Below, one piece after another: positions 16,517-24,667 of a DNA stretch of 64,000 nt; position 1 is the first letter of the stretch, and the number at the start of each line of letters is the position of its first letter. The notes under the pieces were generated by a model. The model had not been told where the DNA came from, searched no databases, and saw only the letters and a list, made by a program, of their open reading frames with translations. The position numbers and the translations under genes are program-made. Source of the stretch: DATELY01 sp035276085 (GTDB lineage: Bacteria > Pseudomonadota > Gammaproteobacteria > Steroidobacterales > Steroidobacteraceae); contig DATELY010000126.1 of the NCBI GenBank assembly GCA_035276085.1, positions 1 through 64,000 on the forward strand, read 5' to 3'.

Positions 16517-18394
16517 TCATCGCCAGGCGCCGCGCAACTCCATCACATTCGCACGCAAGCTGGTCAGGCTCGCTTCCTGCGGCGCAACGGCATGACCGGC
16601 CGTCAGTCGCAATTTCGCCCAGAAGCGACGTGGCCAACGACGCCATGCTTGCGGGACCTTGCGCGAGAACATCGAATCCCACAAACCGGAAAGTGCGAGC
16701 GGCACGACGGGAACCGGTGTCTCCTTCAGGATGCGGAGCATGCCTGCGCGGAATTCCGCGATCTCACCATCCTTCGTCAGACGACCCTCCGGGAAGATGC
16801 ACACGAGATTCCCCGCGCGCAGCTCTTGTGCGACCAGAGCGAAGGCGCGCTCATAGACCTGCGGATCTTCTTTCGCGGGTGCCACCGGAATCGCCTTCAT
16901 GCCGCGAAAGATCGTGCTCAGCACGGGGATCCGGAAAATGCTGCTCTCCATGATGAAGCGAATGGGACGCCGGCAGCCTGCCGAGATCACCAGTGCATCG
17001 GCGAAGCTCACGTGATTGCAGATCAGTAGCGCGGGTCCGCGCTCGGGGATGCGCTCCATCGCGTGCGTCTCGAGCCGGTAGATGAAGTGCACGAGCAACC
17101 AGGCGATGAACCGCAACAGAAACTCGGGGACGAGGCTGTAGATGTAGAGGGCAACGAACGCGTTCAACACGCCCGTAACCAGCAGCAGTTGCGGGACGGT
17201 CATGCCGGCATGCAAGGCAATGGCAGCGAGCAGCGCGGCGGTCACCATGAACATCGCGTTCAAGATGCTGTTGGCGCCGATCACGCGGGATATCGTCTCG
17301 CGCGGCGCGCGCTGCTGTATCAGGGCATACAGCGGGACGATGAAGAAGCCCCCGAAGGCACCGATCAGGCCGAGATCGAGCAACACGCGCCAGGCGCCCG
17401 GGTGTTGGAGGAACTGCAGCGCCGTCGATGTCGGCGCTGCCAGCTGCGCAGGTGTGGCGAAGTAGAGATCGATCGCGAATAGCGTCAGCCCGATCGATCC
17501 GAACGGCACGAGCCCGATCTCGACCTTGTGGCCCGAGAGACGCTCGCACAACAGCGAGCCGATGCCGACGCCCGCGGCGAACACCACCAGGAGTGTCGTG
17601 ACGACCTGTTCGCTGCCGCCGAGGTTCGCCTTGGCATACAACGGCAGTTGCGCGAGCACCAGCGCGCCGTAGAACCAGAACCAGGAGATTCCCAGGATGG
17701 ACTGGAACACCGTGCGTGAGCTGTGTGCGGCGCGCAGGTTGTCCCAGGTGGAGGTCCACGGCCGCCAGTCGATTCGCAGCTGCGGCGCTGCAGGCGTCCG
17801 GCGCGGTATTCCAAGACTCGTCGCGAAACCGAGCGCGGCAACGCCAACCAGAACGAGCTGCAGCACAGTGACTTCTGCAGCGCTTGCCAACACGCCCGCG
17901 AGCAGTGTGCCGAGCAGGATCGCGATGAACGTCCCCATCTCGACGAGCGCGTTGCCGCCCACGAGCTCGGTCTCGCGCAGCGCCTCGGGCAGGTAGCCGT
18001 ACTTGGCGGGAGCGAAGAAGGTTGAATGCATGCCCATCAGGAACAGCGCGGCGAGCAGCAGAGTCATGTCCTGCCGGACGAAGCCAGCGCTTGCCAGCAG
18101 CATGATGACGATCTCGCACGCTTTCACGACGCGCAGGATCAACGTCTTGTCGAAGCGATCGGCGAGCTGACCCGCCATGCCGGAGAACAAGACGAACGGC
18201 AGGATGAACAGGCCGCCGGCGATGTTGGTCAGCAACTCGGGGGCCAACGTCGTGAAGCTCGCGGCGTGATACGTCGCGAGGATGACCAGGACATTCTTGT
18301 AGACGTTGTCATTGAAAGCACCGAGCGCCTGTGCAGCGAAGAACGGTGCGAAGCGGCGTTGAAGCAGAAGGGAGAACTGATTCGATTTCTGCAT
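16517..18394 (-). CDS. MFS lysophospholipid transporter-acyltransferase fusion (LplT-PlsC)
   Basis: A 625-residue fusion. Residues 1-420 form an LplT-like MFS permease (start FAPFFAAQALGAFNDNVYKN). Residues about 430-610 are a PlsC/LPLAT domain with the HX4D catalytic motif (NHVSFAD) and the glycerophosphate-binding FPEGRLT. In enterobacteria lysophospholipid flipping (LplT) and reacylation (Aas acyltransferase + acyl-ACP synthetase) are separate proteins; related full fusions carry an AMP-binding synthetase of about 500 further residues, which is absent here. It probably imports lysophospholipids across the inner membrane and reacylates them using acyl-ACP or acyl-CoA made elsewhere. It stands alone as a transcription unit. 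Confidence 0.88.
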   Translation of the reverse strand: MQKSNQFSLLLQRRFAPFFAAQALGAFNDNVYKNVLVILATYHAASFTTLAPELLTNIAGGLFILPFVLFSGMAGQLADRFDKTLILRVVKACEIVIMLLASAGFVRQDMTLLLAALFLMGMHSTFFAPAKYGYLPEALRETELVGGNALVEMGTFIAILLGTLLAGVLASAAEVTVLQLVLVGVAALGFATSLGIPRRTPAAPQLRIDWRPWTSTWDNLRAAHSSRTVFQSILGISWFWFYGALVLAQLPLYAKANLGGSEQVVTTLLVVFAAGVGIGSLLCERLSGHKVEIGLVPFGSIGLTLFAIDLYFATPAQLAAPTSTALQFLQHPGAWRVLLDLGLIGAFGGFFIVPLYALIQQRAPRETISRVIGANSILNAMFMVTAALLAAIALHAGMTVPQLLLVTGVLNAFVALYIYSLVPEFLLRFIAWLLVHFIYRLETHAMERIPERGPALLICNHVSFADALVISAGCRRPIRFIMESSIFRIPVLSTIFRGMKAIPVAPAKEDPQVYERAFALVAQELRAGNLVCIFPEGRLTKDGEIAEFRAGMLRILKETPVPVVPLALSGLWDSMFSRKVPQAWRRWPRRFWAKLRLTAGHAVAPQEASLTSLRANVMELRGAWR

Positions 18395-18423
18395 CGATGT
18401 CCCGTGGAGAGTCTTGCGGCAAT

Positions 18424-19728
18424 TCAGCTCGGATTCTCGAGGCTGAAGGTCGCGGTATCGTCGTCGTAGGCGAAAGTCTCGGCGTAACGTCCCCAGCTGA
18501 TCACGGCCCGCAAGGTCTGTTCCGCGGCTTGCGCGGTCATGTAGTCCTCGATCTCGTCCGAGAAGCGGCTCATGGGCGCCTTGTGAGAAGCGCGCTCATC
18601 CAAGATATGCCGGATGTGAGCTGCGAGCGGCACGAAGCTGAGCAGCTGGCGCGCGAAGATGTGCTTGCGTTCATCCAATCCGGCATGTGCAAACGCCATA
18701 CCCGGTTCGAGAAGGCGGATATCGCCGCCTTCGATCTCAGCCAAGCGCATCATTTGCAATGTCTCCGCCACCGGAAACAGCTCGTCGATCTCCATCTGCA
18801 ATTGGGAGGCGATTTCCGGCAGATCGGCCTTGCCGTTCAACGGTTCTGCGGCCACCGCTTCCATCAAGCCGGATAGCAGGTTCGAGGAGACCCGCGGCAG
18901 AATGGTGCCGATACCTGTTCCAGGGAACCACTCCGCGCGCATCTCCGGCGGTGCCGCGCGAGGCCGCGCTGTCATCTCCACATAGATCTGCTCGACGAGC
19001 GCACGAAAGGTCGGATCCAGGCGATTGCGCGGTTGCGGTAGGTTGACGCTGACCTCCGACAACACGCGCCCCGGGTTGCTGCCGAAGACCAGAATGCGGT
19101 CGCACATGAAGACCGCTTCTTCGATGTTGTGAGTGACCAGCACGACCGCCTCGATCGGCATGCGCCCTTCCGACCACAAATCGAGAAAGTCTGTTCGTAA
19201 CGTCTCGGCCGTCAGCACATCGAGAGCGGAGAACGGCTCGTCCATCAGCAGGACGCTGGGCTGCACTACCAGTGCACGTGCGAATCCCACGCGCTGACGC
19301 ATGCCGCCGGACAGCTCGCGCGGGTAAGCGGACTCGAAACCATCTAGCCCGATCAAGTCGATGGCAGCTAGCGCACGGCTGCGGATCTCGCCCTTCGGTA
19401 ACCGCTGTGCTTCGAGGCCGAGCGCCACGTTCTCGAACACCGTGAGCCACGGGAACAGCGCGAAGCTCTGGAACACCATCGCGATGCCGGACAGGGGACG
19501 CGAGATCGGCTCCCCCTTGTACGTGAGTGTTCCACCGTTCGGACGCGACAGGCCCGCGATGAGCCGCAGAAGCGTCGACTTTCCGGAACCCGAGCGCCCG
19601 AGCAGCCCCACGATCTGGCCGCGGGTCAACTCGAGGTTCACGCCCTCGAGCACCAGCAGTTCCCCGCCGTCGGGCCGCGGAAATGCCTTGCGGATATCGT
19701 TGATCTGCAGCAAGGGAGCGGTATTCAT
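18424..19728 (-). CDS. NitT/TauT-type ABC transporter ATPase with C-terminal AAA-associated domain
   Basis: A 434-residue ABC ATPase: Walker A GRSGSGKST (44-52), Q-loop Q87, signature LSGGM (139-143), Walker B LLMDEP (160-165), switch His in VTHNIEEA. The nucleotide-binding domain resembles nitrate/sulfonate/taurine importers. About 170 extra C-terminal residues form the 'AAA-associated' helical domain seen in a subset of these ATPases, presumably regulatory. The start is ATG 19728, 11 bases after the permease stop. The frame is open far upstream into the permease gene on the same strand but that is coincidental. Substrate is unknown because no binding protein is encoded nearby. Confidence 0.9.
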   Translation of the reverse strand: MNTAPLLQINDIRKAFPRPDGGELLVLEGVNLELTRGQIVGLLGRSGSGKSTLLRLIAGLSRPNGGTLTYKGEPISRPLSGIAMVFQSFALFPWLTVFENVALGLEAQRLPKGEIRSRALAAIDLIGLDGFESAYPRELSGGMRQRVGFARALVVQPSVLLMDEPFSALDVLTAETLRTDFLDLWSEGRMPIEAVVLVTHNIEEAVFMCDRILVFGSNPGRVLSEVSVNLPQPRNRLDPTFRALVEQIYVEMTARPRAAPPEMRAEWFPGTGIGTILPRVSSNLLSGLMEAVAAEPLNGKADLPEIASQLQMEIDELFPVAETLQMMRLAEIEGGDIRLLEPGMAFAHAGLDERKHIFARQLLSFVPLAAHIRHILDERASHKAPMSRFSDEIEDYMTAQAAEQTLRAVISWGRYAETFAYDDDTATFSLENPS

Positions 19729-19739
19729 GAGAGATCTCT

Positions 19740-21461
19740 TCAGCCCAGCCGGAACTTCCGCTCGGCGTAGTAGTACAGCGGCCGCCAGAACACGCGATTG
19801 ATGGCCAACACAAACAGGCTCATCGCTGCAACGCCGAGCGCGACTCGATCGAGGTTTCCGGCTGCGGTGGCTGAAGCGATGTACGCACCGAGCCCGTGAG
19901 CCTTCACCTCGGTATCCCCCCAGCTCGCAAGCTCGGCCACGATGGACGCATTCCAGGAGCCGCCCGACGCCGTGATCGCACCGGTCACGTAGTAAGGGAA
20001 GACGCCCGGCAGCGCTACGTTGCGCCACCACAGCCACCCGCTCACCTGGAAGTTCCGCGCCACGTAGCGCAGCTCGCTCGGCAGCGCTGAGGCACCCGCA
20101 ATCACGTTGAACAGGATGTACCACTGCGTGCCGAGAATCATGAGCGGGCTCAACCAGATGTCGGGATTCAAGTGGCCACTGACGATGCCAAAGACTGCCA
20201 CTGGGAAGAGCAGGTTCGCCGGAAAGGCCGCGAGGAACTGCGCGATCGGCTGCACGATTCGAGCGACTTGCGGCCGCAAGCCCACCCACACGCCGACGGG
20301 TACCCAGATCAGGGTCGCGACCGCAATGAGCACGAACACTCGCAGCATCGTCACGGCGCCGAGCCCAAGCACTTCCAGCACGTCGGAGACACTCGTGTGC
20401 GCGATGAGACCTCGTGCGACCTGCCATGCCGCGCGCGCCATGCCGATGCCGATCACCCCGAGCCAGATCACATCGAGCAGGCCACGGGCGTTCGGAGACA
20501 GCGAGGTGTGAGGCATCGGCGCGCGAGCTTGGGTGCGAGTGGTCCACCGCACCAGCGTGCGCAGCGCCTGCGTCACGCCACGAATCAATCTCGATCGAAC
20601 CAGCATGGTGAGGACCCAGGATTCCGGTGCGCGCGCGCCGGGCTCCTGTTCGACGCGAAAGCGGTCGATCCAGGCGACCAGGGGCCTGAAGAACAACTGA
20701 TCGTAGAGCAGGATCACGATCAGCATCGTGGCGATGGCCCAGCCGATGGCCATGAGATTGCGCTGCTCGATGGCCAGCGCAATGTACGAACCGATTCCGG
20801 GAAGATTCACTGTCGTGTCGCCGACGCTGATCGCCTCCGCAGCGACGACGAAGAACCAGCCGCCCGACATCGACATCATCATGTTCCAGATGAGCGCCGG
20901 CATTCCGAAGGGCACTTCCAGACGCCAGAACCGCATCCATGGCGTAAGCAGAAACGAATCGGCCGCTTCCGTGAGCTCGCTCGGCACCGTGCGCAGCGAC
21001 TGGTAGAAACTGAAAGCCATGTTCCAGGCCTGGCTCGTGAAGATGGCGAAGACGGCGGCGAGCTCCGCACCCAGCACGCGGCCCGGTGCGAGCGACATGA
21101 AGAAGACCACCGTCACGGAAATGAAACCCAGGATCGGGACCGACTGCAGAATGTCGAGTATGGGAATGAGAAGCCTGCCCGCGCGCTCGCTCTTGGCGGC
21201 CCAGGTCGCGTACGTGAACGTGAACACGAGCGATAACGCCAGCGCGACAAACATGCGCAGTGTGGTCCGCGCTGCATACTCGGGCAGATGCACAGGATCC
21301 AACGATAGCGGTGCGGCCTGCAGCTCCACAATCGGCTGCAAGAGCCCGCGGCCTGACTCCGCGAAGAACACGATCAGCGCGAGCACCACGATCAGCGCCA
21401 GCGCGTCCCAGCGCGTGACGAACTCGCGCGCGAAGCCGAAAGGGGTCACTCGTTCGGTCAT
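19740..21461 (-). CDS. ABC transporter permease, two fused permease domains
   Basis: A 573-residue membrane protein containing two BPD-type permease domains in tandem (about 75-290 and 350-565), each with an EAA-like loop (LTEAADSFLLTPWMRFWRLE and LRYVARNFQVSGWLWWRNVALPG). One polypeptide would thus supply the whole membrane channel for the ATPase encoded next. The ATG at 21461 is preferred; a TTG 13 codons upstream is possible. Such fused permeases occur in NitT/TauT-like systems annotated for nitrate, sulfonate or bicarbonate. No solute-binding protein lies within several kilobases, so the receptor must be encoded elsewhere or be absent. Confidence 0.88.
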   Translation of the reverse strand: MTERVTPFGFAREFVTRWDALALIVVLALIVFFAESGRGLLQPIVELQAAPLSLDPVHLPEYAARTTLRMFVALALSLVFTFTYATWAAKSERAGRLLIPILDILQSVPILGFISVTVVFFMSLAPGRVLGAELAAVFAIFTSQAWNMAFSFYQSLRTVPSELTEAADSFLLTPWMRFWRLEVPFGMPALIWNMMMSMSGGWFFVVAAEAISVGDTTVNLPGIGSYIALAIEQRNLMAIGWAIATMLIVILLYDQLFFRPLVAWIDRFRVEQEPGARAPESWVLTMLVRSRLIRGVTQALRTLVRWTTRTQARAPMPHTSLSPNARGLLDVIWLGVIGIGMARAAWQVARGLIAHTSVSDVLEVLGLGAVTMLRVFVLIAVATLIWVPVGVWVGLRPQVARIVQPIAQFLAAFPANLLFPVAVFGIVSGHLNPDIWLSPLMILGTQWYILFNVIAGASALPSELRYVARNFQVSGWLWWRNVALPGVFPYYVTGAITASGGSWNASIVAELASWGDTEVKAHGLGAYIASATAAGNLDRVALGVAAMSLFVLAINRVFWRPLYYYAERKFRLG

Positions 21462-21630
21462 TTCAGGTTTCGACCCGTAGCCGAGGCTCAGCGTTCGCAA
21501 TCTCTTTAACGGAACGGTTCAGCGCCAACCCAACGGCCAAGCGCGGATGGCAGGGCGTGCGATCGGCTGCGGCCCTCAGCGGGTCGTCACGTAAGTCAGT
21601 CCGAAGATTTCTTCAGTAAGGGCCCAGCCA

Positions 21631-21658
21631 ACCTCCCCCGCTGCGCAGGGGGGAGGGA
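21631..21658. repeat. R1 palindromic repeat
   Basis: A single R1 unit (CCTCCCCCGC..GGGGGGAGGG) with one extra G relative to other copies. It lies downstream of the CHASE8 kinase and upstream of the ABC permease. Confidence 0.75.
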
Positions 21659-21693
21659 CGCAAACGTCGTCTGGTTCAAGTTGTTGCACGCCG

Positions 21694-24027
21694 CTAACTC
21701 GTCGCTGCCTCATGCGCGGGTGCCCGGCTGCCGAAGAACCGCGATACACAGGCTTCCAGCTCCTGTACCTCCACCGGCTTCGTGAAGTGATGATCGAAGC
21801 CGGCCCGCTGCGCGCGTTCCTTGTCTTCGCGTTGGCCCCAACCGGTGACCGCAATGAAGAGCGCTGCGCGCGCCCAGGCTTCCTGACGCAAGCGTTCAGC
21901 CAACTCGTAACCGCTCATGTCGGGAATGCCGATGTCCAGGATCAGCACATCGGGACGCGCCCGCAATGCCAGGTTCAGCGCATCTCGTCCCGTGTGTGCC
22001 TTGTAGACGTCGTGTCCCGCGGCTCCGAGGAGCACCTCGAGCGAATCGGCCGCATCGCGATTGTCGTCGACGACGAGCATGCGACGACGTGTGCCGTCGC
22101 CTGCGTCCAGTGCGAGGCTGCTCGGCAGAACGGAGACCGGCTGCGCCAGCGAGGCGCTCGTCAAACGAATCGTGAACGTACTGCCGGCGCCGATACCGGC
22201 GCTCGTCGCTTCGACAGTGCCGCCGTGCAGGTTTACCAACCCCTGCACCAGCGCAAGGCCGATGCCCAAACCGCCCTGACTGCGTTCGAGCGCGCTCTGC
22301 ACTTGGGAGAACATCTCGAATACGTTGGCGATCGCGGCTTCGGTCAGGCCGATGCCGGAATCGCGTACCGCGATCGCGATGCCCGCTGCGCCCACGGTTC
22401 CGGTCAAGGTGATGCGCCCGCCTGCGTCCGTGTACTTGGCTGCGTTCGTGAGGATGTTCGAGAGTGCCTGCGACATTCTCAGAGGATCGACATACAGGCC
22501 GACCGGCTCAGCGGGCAACACGATCTCGAGTGTGTGGTGCTTGTTTTCGATGATCGGACGGGCGGTCTCGACCGCGGTAGCGACGAGCTTGTCGAGCTCG
22601 ACGTATTCCTTCCGCAGCTCCAGACGCCCGCGTGTGATGCGCGAGATGTCCAGCAGGTCATCGAGCAGCAGCGCCATGTGCTGCACCTGGCGGGCAATCA
22701 CTTCGCGGCCCCATTGCTTCTGCTCCGCGGTGGCGGCGGCGGAATCCAGAATGCGTGTGGCGTGGCGGATGGGGGCCAATGGATTGCGCAACTCGTGTGC
22801 GAGCGTGGCCAGGAACTCGTCCTTGCGGCGATCGGCATCGCGCAAGGCTTCTTCCGTCTGCTTGATGCGGCTGATGTCGAGATTGATTCCCGCCCAGCCG
22901 GTCGTGGCGCCATGCTCGTCCCTGATGGGGACGCCTTGCGCCAGCACCGGGTGATAGCGTCCGTCATTGCCGCGGATACGGTGTTCGCGATACCACGTCG
23001 CGCCGGTGCGCACGCAGTCTTCCCAGGCGGCGAGCGTGTCCCGCTGATCGTCCGGATGCAGCGCGCTCGCCCACCCCAGTTGCGAGCACTGTTGCTGCGT
23101 CATGTCCACCAGGCGCAGGAAGGAATCGCTCGCGTAGATGCAGCGGCCCTGCGCGTCCGTCACCCAGACGCCGTAGTCGATGGATTCGCCGATGGCCCGA
23201 TACAGTTTTTCGCTGCGCACGAGCGCCGCTTCGGCCGCTTCCCGCGTGGTCATCTCCGTGCGCAGCGAGCGGTTGGATTCTTCGAGCGCGCGTGTGCGTG
23301 ACTGCACCTCGCTCAGCATGTTGTTGAACGCTTCGATGAGGAGGCCGAACTCATCATCGGTGGTCTTCTGAGCACGCAAGGAATAGTCGCGCTCGTGCAC
23401 GACCTGCCGTGCGACGGTGGCAATGTCATCGAGCGGCTTCGTGATCGACCGTTGCAGCGCGGCCGAAAGGCTCAGCGCTGCCAACATGCTCAGGACGGTC
23501 ACCAGCGCGAAGATGCCGACATAGGCCTTGATGCGCCCGATCACATCGTAGTGGGCGCGCAGATAGATCGTTCCGAGCCATTCGTGACTGCGCATCACGC
23601 GGTGTACGACCTCCACTTGTTCGCCCGCGATGCGGGTTTCCTCGGGCGCCGTCAGCACGGGTGTCAGCGGCCGGCTGCCAGGGCGCACGAAGCCGGCGTA
23701 CAACTCCCCGGAGGGACGGTACAACGCGGCCGCCGAGATGTTATCGCGTGCCCGCAGCGCGGATAGGTTGCGCTCGGCCACCCGCAGATCGTCGAATGCA
23801 AGCGCGGGAGCCGTGGAGAGCGCGAGGATGCTTGCTTCGGTGGCCACATCGGCGGCCCATGCTTGACGTGACACGGTGAGGTCGTGCGTGAGCAGCGCCA
23901 GTCCCGCAACGAGCAATGCCATGGCCGTCGTCAACAGGACGAGCGCGATGAGCTTGCTGCGCACCGAGCGGCTCATCCGCGCGTACAACGGCGACAACTT
24001 GAGCAGTCCTGTGCGCTTGGTCTTCAC
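21694..24027 (-). CDS. Hybrid histidine kinase, CHASE8-like sensor-HAMP-PAS-HisKA-HATPase-REC
   Basis: A 777-residue membrane kinase. TM1 near residues 20-45, a periplasmic domain resembling CHASE8 of YfiN-type proteins (from LALSTAPALAFDDLRVAERN to EWLGTIYLRAHYDVIGRI), TM2 about 160-185, HAMP, PAS (about 275-400), HisKA with phospho-His in FLATLAHELRNPLAPI, HATPase_c (NAAKYTD, GGLGIGLAL) and a receiver (VVDDNRDAADS, phospho-Asp in LILDIGIPDMSG). I place the start at GTG 24027, which overlaps the YfiR stop (GTGA); an ATG further upstream would overlap YfiR by 67 bases. It is last in the TonB receptor / YfiR / kinase operon. Confidence 0.88.
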   Translation of the reverse strand: MKTKRTGLLKLSPLYARMSRSVRSKLIALVLLTTAMALLVAGLALLTHDLTVSRQAWAADVATEASILALSTAPALAFDDLRVAERNLSALRARDNISAAALYRPSGELYAGFVRPGSRPLTPVLTAPEETRIAGEQVEVVHRVMRSHEWLGTIYLRAHYDVIGRIKAYVGIFALVTVLSMLAALSLSAALQRSITKPLDDIATVARQVVHERDYSLRAQKTTDDEFGLLIEAFNNMLSEVQSRTRALEESNRSLRTEMTTREAAEAALVRSEKLYRAIGESIDYGVWVTDAQGRCIYASDSFLRLVDMTQQQCSQLGWASALHPDDQRDTLAAWEDCVRTGATWYREHRIRGNDGRYHPVLAQGVPIRDEHGATTGWAGINLDISRIKQTEEALRDADRRKDEFLATLAHELRNPLAPIRHATRILDSAAATAEQKQWGREVIARQVQHMALLLDDLLDISRITRGRLELRKEYVELDKLVATAVETARPIIENKHHTLEIVLPAEPVGLYVDPLRMSQALSNILTNAAKYTDAGGRITLTGTVGAAGIAIAVRDSGIGLTEAAIANVFEMFSQVQSALERSQGGLGIGLALVQGLVNLHGGTVEATSAGIGAGSTFTIRLTSASLAQPVSVLPSSLALDAGDGTRRRMLVVDDNRDAADSLEVLLGAAGHDVYKAHTGRDALNLALRARPDVLILDIGIPDMSGYELAERLRQEAWARAALFIAVTGWGQREDKERAQRAGFDHHFTKPVEVQELEACVSRFFGSRAPAHEAATS

Positions 24028-24665
24028 AGGCTGGCCACTCGTCGCGAACACATCGACGCCGGTTGTTCGCCAGGGCGACCGGGTATGCAACCGGCCTCGG
24101 AGCTCACCGGAGCGCTGCGAACACGCGCGGCGACCGAGAGCAGGTCGGCGCCAATCCTGAGATTCGCGCGCGTGGCCGCAACCACCGAGATCTCGAAGCG
24201 CACGCGCCGATCGAGCGGTACGAAATTGATGACCGCGCCCCGCTCGAGCCCGTTCATGTCATCCGTGATGACGAGCACCGGTTGCTCGGCAATGGTATCG
24301 ATCGCTGCGTTCACGTTGCCCATGTAACCCTTGCCGATGTACAGGATCTGAGCGTTACCCAGCTCCTTGACGCTGCGGATCACTCGGAGCCGGGCGGGCA
24401 GGTCCCTGATCGAGTGCTGCGGGAGCAGGCGCGAGAGCTCCTGGGCCACCCCTTCCGCTCCGAGCACCGCGATCGTGAAGTGCTGCGCAGTCAATGCCTC
24501 GGGCGGCCAGTCCACATAGCCGCCGAAGCGGTAGATGAAGGCAGCCTTCACCGCATCCTCGGAATAGGGCGCGCTCTTGAGTGCAGCCGCGTAGATGCCG
24601 GCCAGCAGCACACACACCAGCTGCAGGAACGATAGCTGCCATTGCCGGACGGGACGCAGGTGCAC
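24024..24665 (-). CDS. YfiR family periplasmic protein (DUF4154)
   Basis: A 213-residue exported protein with an N-terminal signal segment (FLQLVCVLLAGIYAAAL) and a YfiR/DUF4154 domain: VKAAFIYRFGGYVDWPPEA, FTIAVLGAEG, LGNAQILYIG, VLVITDDMNGLERGAVINFV, VRFEISVVAATRANLRIGADLLSVA. In Pseudomonas, YfiR restrains the diguanylate cyclase YfiN through its periplasmic sensor. Here the next gene is a kinase with a similar sensor. The start is GTG 24665, two bases after the TonB receptor stop; the stop overlaps the kinase start, so all three are translationally coupled. Confidence 0.88.
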   Translation of the reverse strand: MHLRPVRQWQLSFLQLVCVLLAGIYAAALKSAPYSEDAVKAAFIYRFGGYVDWPPEALTAQHFTIAVLGAEGVAQELSRLLPQHSIRDLPARLRVIRSVKELGNAQILYIGKGYMGNVNAAIDTIAEQPVLVITDDMNGLERGAVINFVPLDRRVRFEISVVAATRANLRIGADLLSVAARVRSAPVSSEAGCIPGRPGEQPASMCSRRVASL

Positions 24666-24667
24666 GT

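Noticed and set aside
18424..20940. An 838-residue frame extending the ABC ATPase far upstream
   Set aside because: The N-terminal half is the permease gene read in another frame; the true ATPase starts at ATG 19728 with an intact Walker region.
18424..21500. Assignment of the ABC system to nitrate, taurine or bicarbonate
   Set aside because: Family-level similarity only; no binding protein or metabolic gene nearby to support a specific substrate.
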